Below, one piece after another: positions 60,512 to 64,000 of a stretch of 64,000 nucleotides of DNA. A program made the position numbers and the translations under genes. Position 1 is the stretch's first letter. Each line of letters begins with the position of its first letter. Below the pieces are notes generated by a model. It worked only from the letters and a program-made list of their open reading frames with translations, was not told the origin of the DNA and ran no database searches. The DNA is from JBCBGF01 sp039193455 (GTDB lineage: Bacteria > Pseudomonadota > Alphaproteobacteria > Rhodobacterales > Rhodobacteraceae): the NCBI GenBank assembly GCA_039193455.1, contig JBCCWO010000006.1, positions 107,287-171,286 on the forward strand. The letters run 5' to 3'.

Positions 60512-61097
60512 AGTGCAAGTGCGCCTTCAACCGCATCATGATCGCCTGGTTTTCCGATCCACCGATGTCGAGGCACGGGCCCACATGCTCGGTCTCATAC
60601 CCAAGCCGGCGCATCCACCGCATCCAGACCCGGGGGCACAGACCCAAAATCTGGGTCGCCCCCTCTTCGCGCGCCGTGCGCACCATCTCTTGCATCAGGC
60701 ACGCCTGCACATGGGTGCGGGCCCTTGCGGGCACGTGCTCTGCAATAAACACCCGACTGGCTTCCCATACCTGCGGGCTCACCGGCGCGGCCTCATAGAG
60801 CAGGTTGGCCGGAATCGTCTCAAGCAGCCCCAACTGCGCATCGCGGATCATGTAGGAATAGATCCCGCACCGCGCCGTCGTGGGCGTCATCCGGATACCG
60901 GCAAAAACCTCGCCTAGGTGATGCACCGCGATCCAGCGGCTTTGCGGCGTATCGTATTGATCAAACTCCATCCCGTCGACGGCGGGCAAATCCCAGTTGC
61001 GCTGAACGATAAAGGATTCGTGCCGTGCCTTCAGGACATCCGTAAACAACGCACCGTGCACATGCATATTCCGAAAAGAAAGGGTTGTGGTCTGCAT
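60510..61097 (-). CDS. luxI: N-acyl-homoserine-lactone synthase (LuxI family)
   Basis: Cytoplasmic enzyme of 195 residues that makes a quorum-sensing signal from S-adenosylmethionine and acyl-ACP. The family residues are in place: R25, F29, W35, D46, D49, R69, E112 and R115. GGAGG precedes the ATG at 61097. It follows the luxR gene by 53 bases on the same strand, so the pair is probably co-transcribed. The acyl chain cannot be predicted. No clear lux box was found in the short gap. Confidence 0.92.
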   Translation of the reverse strand: MQTTTLSFRNMHVHGALFTDVLKARHESFIVQRNWDLPAVDGMEFDQYDTPQSRWIAVHHLGEVFAGIRMTPTTARCGIYSYMIRDAQLGLLETIPANLLYEAAPVSPQVWEASRVFIAEHVPARARTHVQACLMQEMVRTAREEGATQILGLCPRVWMRWMRRLGYETEHVGPCLDIGGSENQAIMMRLKAHLH

Positions 61098-61150
61098 AAC
61101 AGCCTCCAGCTTGGTTGGGTTGAAAAAACCTGTGCCAGCCGGGGCACCAT

Positions 61151-61783
61151 TCAGAGCAGATTGTATTCCTGTGCCCTTTGGATCGCCTCGGCGGTCGTTC
61201 TGGCAAAGAGCCTGTCGCGCGCCGATTTCAGCCGCGCTTTCAACGCGCTCTCAGATATCCCGAGTATCGCGGCCGCCTCGGCATAGCGGCTGCCCGACGC
61301 GACCAGGCGCAGGGCTTGGCGCTGTGCCGGGGTCAGCGTGTCGGGTGGCGTGCTTTCCTGATGCAGATGCTCCACGGTTTCGCGAATCGATGCGATCTCT
61401 GTGTCTGTGAATTCTCTGTCGTTGCGGGCAAACCCGCCGATGCTGCGCGAGGACAACGGACCGTGCGACACGGCCACGCCGAAGTTGAGGTCAAACTCTT
61501 GCGCCTGCTCCAGGATCTTGTTCGGATCGGGCATGCCAAGCGCGCTCCATCGGCAGGCGCCCACATTCGAAAAACCCCACAAGACCACCGGATCGCTCAG
61601 CATATGGCCTGATTGCGTGTAGCGCTCGGTCCAGGCCGGGTCATAGGTCTGCACCATGATATGGGCCGACGCGAAACGCACATGGAGCCCAAGCGCATAT
61701 CCCGCCGGCGCCAGCCGGCGCAGGCGCGACAAACCAAGATCCAAAGAGACGCTATCGCGGGCGCTTAGTTCCACGTCGTTCAC
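61151..61783 (-). CDS. luxR: LuxR-family autoinducer-binding transcriptional regulator
   Basis: Regulator of 210 residues: an N-terminal autoinducer-binding domain (about 15-145, with HIMVQTYDPAWTERY and DPVVLWGF) and a C-terminal LuxR helix-turn-helix (about 150-205, LTPAQRQALRLVASGSRYAEAA). The start is GTG at 61783; no ATG is available upstream. It lies directly before luxI and should respond to that signal. Confidence 0.87.
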   Translation of the reverse strand: MNDVELSARDSVSLDLGLSRLRRLAPAGYALGLHVRFASAHIMVQTYDPAWTERYTQSGHMLSDPVVLWGFSNVGACRWSALGMPDPNKILEQAQEFDLNFGVAVSHGPLSSRSIGGFARNDREFTDTEIASIRETVEHLHQESTPPDTLTPAQRQALRLVASGSRYAEAAAILGISESALKARLKSARDRLFARTTAEAIQRAQEYNLL

Positions 61784-61802
61784 CGTTCGCAGCTAGTACT
61801 TT

Positions 61803-61838
61803 TAGATAAGTTGCCGCCGGTGTAGTCAACTTTAAAGT
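61803..61838. promoter_or_regulatory. Candidate overlapping divergent promoters between luxR and the small ORF
   Basis: Minus strand: TTGACT (61829-61824) and TATCTA (61808-61803) with 15 bases between, toward luxR. Plus strand: TTGCCG (61811-61816) and TAAAGT (61833-61838) with 16 bases between, toward the small ORF. The segment also has the palindrome ACTTTAAAGT (61829-61838). Confidence 0.3.
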
Positions 61839-61876
61839 GTATGACAATGCCGTATCACTAAACTTTGAGGAGAGTA

Positions 61877-62059
61877 ATGCCTGTCGACGCCATGGCCCAC
61901 ATTCCGCACCTGGACGCCCTGCCAAAATCAGCAAGGAGGACCGTTCTTCGGTTTATCGACCAAAGCCTGAACCAGCGTGCGGGCACAGAACGCATCCTGT
62001 GCACATTGGCGATAGCGAAAGCACACGCGCATCGTCAAAAAGGCATACGCCGAGCCTAG
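61877..62059 (+). CDS. Small ORF divergent from luxR, unknown function
   Basis: 60 residues (MPVDAMAHIPHLDALPKSAR...) with a good GAGGAG site before the ATG at 61877 and a plausible promoter upstream. The product looks helical and basic with no membrane segment. I know no family for it. The stop lies within the terminator hairpin of the rplQ operon. Its position beside luxR suggests it could be part of the quorum-sensing unit. Confidence 0.45.
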   Translation: MPVDAMAHIPHLDALPKSARRTVLRFIDQSLNQRAGTERILCTLAIAKAHAHRQKGIRRA

Positions 62060-62070
62060 CCCGGCGTATG
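62044..62070 (-). terminator. Rho-independent terminator of the rpoA-rplQ operon
   Basis: 9-bp stem CATACGCCG/CGGCGTATG with a 9-base loop, followed on the minus strand by CCTTTTTG. It lies 27 bases past the rplQ stop and overlaps the 3' end of the small ORF on the other strand. Confidence 0.8.
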
Positions 62071-62096
62071 CTGAACCCAAAGGGGGTGCCGAGGCC

Positions 62097-62516
62097 CTAG
62101 GCTTCGGCCTCTTCTTCTGCTGCAAGCCGTGCGCGATCAGCTGCACCCTTGGCATCGACGTCGCGTTCAACAAACTCGACAATCGCCATGGGCGCCATGT
62201 CACCATAGCGGAAGCCAGCCTTCAGAACCCGCACATAGCCGCCTTGACGGTCCTTGTAGCGCGGCCCCAGCACGTCGAACAGTTTCTCGACATGCGCATC
62301 CTGTTTCAGCCGCGACGCCGCTTGACGGCGGGCATGCAGATCGCCCCGCTTGCCCAGCGTGATCAGCTTTTCCACGACCCGGCGCAGTTCCTTGGCCTTG
62401 GGCAGCGTGGTCTTGATCTGTTCATGTTCGATCAGCGACCCGGCCATATTGGCAAAAAGCGCCTTGCGGTGCTCATGGGTGCGGTTCAGGCGGCGATAGC
62501 CCCGTGCGTGACGCAT
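62097..62516 (-). CDS. rplQ: 50S ribosomal protein L17
   Basis: 139 residues beginning MRHARGYRRLNRTHEHRKAL, with LFANMAGSLIEHEQIKTTLPKA, the standard L17 sequence. Acidic alanine-rich C-terminal tail. It follows rpoA on the same strand and is the last gene of the operon. Confidence 0.97.
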   Translation of the reverse strand: MRHARGYRRLNRTHEHRKALFANMAGSLIEHEQIKTTLPKAKELRRVVEKLITLGKRGDLHARRQAASRLKQDAHVEKLFDVLGPRYKDRQGGYVRVLKAGFRYGDMAPMAIVEFVERDVDAKGAADRARLAAEEEAEA

Positions 62517-62644
62517 TTATCTTCTCCTACGTGCCCTCTACGGGCTCTTTTGCTTTGTCCGGCGGTCCGATGCGTGTCGTCCGCTCTCCTTGGGGCAGGA
62601 TTGCCCGATTGGGGCGCGAACTACCGCGCCCCAAATGTGATATC

Positions 62645-63661
62645 TCAGAAGCTGTCTTCGAACTTCTTCGCCAGATCTTCGATGTTCTCCGGCGGCCATT
62701 CCTCGACATCCATGCCAAGGTGCAGCCCCATGCCAGAGAGCACTTCCTTGATCTCGTTCAGCGACTTCCGGCCAAAGTTCGGCGTACGCAGCATCTCGGC
62801 CTCGGTTTTCTGAATCAGATCCCCGATATATACAATATTGTCATTTTTCAGACAGTTAGCCGAACGCACCGACAGTTCCAGCTCATCCACTTTCTTCAAT
62901 AGGAGCGGGTTGAACTCCAGCCCGTCATCATCCGACTCCGCACGCGCCGACTCCGGCTCATCGAAGTTCACGAAGATCGACAGTTGATCCTGCAGGATCC
63001 GCGCGGCATAGGCCACCGCATCATCCGGCGTGACCGATCCGTCGGTTTCCAGCTTCAGCGTCAGCTTGTCATAGTCCAGCACCTGACCTTCCCGGGTCGG
63101 CTGCACGTCATAGCTGACCTTCTTCACCGGCGAATAGATCGCATCCACTGGCACCAGGCCGATCGGCGCATCTTCTGGGCGGTTCTTGTCAGCGGCGACG
63201 TAGCCCTTGCCCACATTCACCGTCAGTTCGATGAAAAGATCGGCCCCGTCATCGAGGTGGCAGATCACGTGTTCCTTGTTCAGAATCTCGATGCCCGCGC
63301 TTTCCGAGATGTCACCCGCGGTCACAACCGCCGGCCCTTTGGCCGAGATCGACAGGCGCTTGGGCCCTTCAACTTCCATCCTGATCGCCACGCCTTTGAG
63401 GTTCAGCACGATGTCGGTGACATCCTCGCGCACCCCGGCAACGGACGAGAACTCGTGCAGGACGTTGTCGATCTGGATACTGGTGATTGCCGCACCCTGG
63501 AGCGAGCTCATCAGCACGCGGCGCAGCGCGTTCCCCAGCGTCAGACCAAAGCCCCGCTCCAACGGTTCAGCCACGACCGTCGCCTGCCGCATCGGGTCGT
63601 TGCCGGGCTTGACCTCCAGCTGCATGGGTTTGATCAGTTCCTGCCAGTTTTTGTGGATCAT
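62645..63661 (-). CDS. rpoA: DNA-directed RNA polymerase subunit alpha
   Basis: 338 residues. The N-terminal assembly domain has ERGFGLTLGNALRRVLMSSL, and the C-terminal domain for activator and UP-element contact has ELSVRSANCLKNDNIVYIGDL and LGMDVEEWPPE. Length and order are normal for alphaproteobacteria. Confidence 0.97.
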   Translation of the reverse strand: MIHKNWQELIKPMQLEVKPGNDPMRQATVVAEPLERGFGLTLGNALRRVLMSSLQGAAITSIQIDNVLHEFSSVAGVREDVTDIVLNLKGVAIRMEVEGPKRLSISAKGPAVVTAGDISESAGIEILNKEHVICHLDDGADLFIELTVNVGKGYVAADKNRPEDAPIGLVPVDAIYSPVKKVSYDVQPTREGQVLDYDKLTLKLETDGSVTPDDAVAYAARILQDQLSIFVNFDEPESARAESDDDGLEFNPLLLKKVDELELSVRSANCLKNDNIVYIGDLIQKTEAEMLRTPNFGRKSLNEIKEVLSGMGLHLGMDVEEWPPENIEDLAKKFEDSF

Positions 63662-63774
63662 GCGTGTCTCCTCAATTCCAGCCGTTCGCCCATGTCCGAA
63701 AGCGTCCGACGCCCGAGGTCTAGAAATGACATCAGCCGCACCGTGGACCCCCCGCGGTGCAGCCGGAAAAATGC

Positions 63775-64000
63775 TCAGACCCGGCGACGCTTCGGCGGGC
63801 GGCAGCCATTGTGGGCAATGGGCGTCACATCGCGGATCGACGTGATGTTGAAGCCAACAGCCGCCAGCGCGCGCAGTGCAGATTCGCGGCCCGACCCGGG
63901 GCCCTGAACCTCAACCTCAAGCGTGCGGACGCCGTGTTCCTGCGCCTTCTTGCCCGCGTCTTCGGCGGCCATCTGCGCGGCGTAAGGCGTCGACTTGCGC
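63775..64000 (-). CDS. rpsK: 30S ribosomal protein S11 (5' end outside window)
   Basis: The last 74 codons of S11 run from the window edge to the stop at 63775, with STPYAAQMAAEDAGKKA, EVQGPGSGRESALRAL, ITSIRDVTPIAHNGCRPPKRRRV at the end. Its start lies beyond base 64000. It precedes rpoA in the usual order. Confidence 0.95.
   Translation of the reverse strand, partial: RKSTPYAAQMAAEDAGKKAQEHGVRTLEVEVQGPGSGRESALRALAAVGFNITSIRDVTPIAHNGCRPPKRRRV

Noticed and set aside
61098..61150. Possible lux box before luxI
   Set aside because: No 20-base CTG-N10-CAG-type palindrome is present in the short luxR-luxI gap.

Overview
The window is high-GC DNA from an alphaproteobacterium, most likely a marine Rhodobacterales (Roseobacter-group) strain. 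The basis is gene order and protein resemblance: rpmH-rnpA-yidD, yidC-MOSC-engB-argB, a bzt/aap amino-acid ABC operon, ATP12-rluC-crcB-rarA, an N-acyl-homoserine-lactone pair, and the rpsK-rpoA-rplQ end of the ribosomal operon. No database search was possible, so every name rests on motifs and remembered family resemblance.

Layout. 1-12.2 kb is an uptake and metabolism region. It holds a truncated gltS, an NAD-dependent epimerase, a phytanoyl-CoA-dioxygenase-type enzyme, a sugar/inositol-type ABC transporter (binding protein, permease, ATPase), an RpiR-type regulator divergent from an inositol-dehydrogenase-like gene, an MFS permease and an SLC13-type permease. Two GGAA-N6-TTCC palindromes lie in front of the binding-protein gene and in the regulator/dehydrogenase divergent region, and probably form one regulon.

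12.5-16.9 kb is the oddest part: the tail of a nitrogen-fixation accessory operon (nifB, ferredoxin, 4Fe-4S LRV protein, nifZ, nifT, SIR2-like gene) joined to alginate O-acetylation genes (algF, start of algI). The reading frame passes from the first ~46 codons of algI straight into nifB, which has lost its N-terminus including the radical-SAM cysteines. nifT carries an in-frame TAG. The nif remnant therefore looks non-functional.

17.1-23.8 kb holds an aldose-epimerase-like gene, a Nudix hydrolase and a single-domain globin. After these come a FIST-domain sensor, a LOV-domain hybrid histidine kinase and a LuxR-type response regulator, which look like one signalling module. 23.8-34.2 kb is an alginate (polymannuronate) locus: an RTX protein, algD, algA, alg8, alg44 and divergent algC. 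A palindrome (CTATCC-N4-GGATAG) occurs upstream of the FIST gene and of algA, with an imperfect copy upstream of algD. A CTATAC-containing box occurs upstream of both algF and alg44. Together they suggest that the signalling module and the alginate genes share regulation.

34.2-34.9 kb is an AT-richer non-coding stretch with an intact tRNA-Gly followed by a 3' half copy of a tRNA-Gly, which resembles an old integration boundary. From 35 kb to the end is mostly conserved chromosome: an ABC exporter, small hypothetical genes, tRNA-Arg, a sensor kinase, a disulfide oxidoreductase with a TVP38 membrane protein, the rpmH-to-argB housekeeping run, sixA, the amino-acid ABC operon, ATP12/rluC/crcB/rarA, luxR-luxI, and rplQ/rpoA/rpsK (partial).
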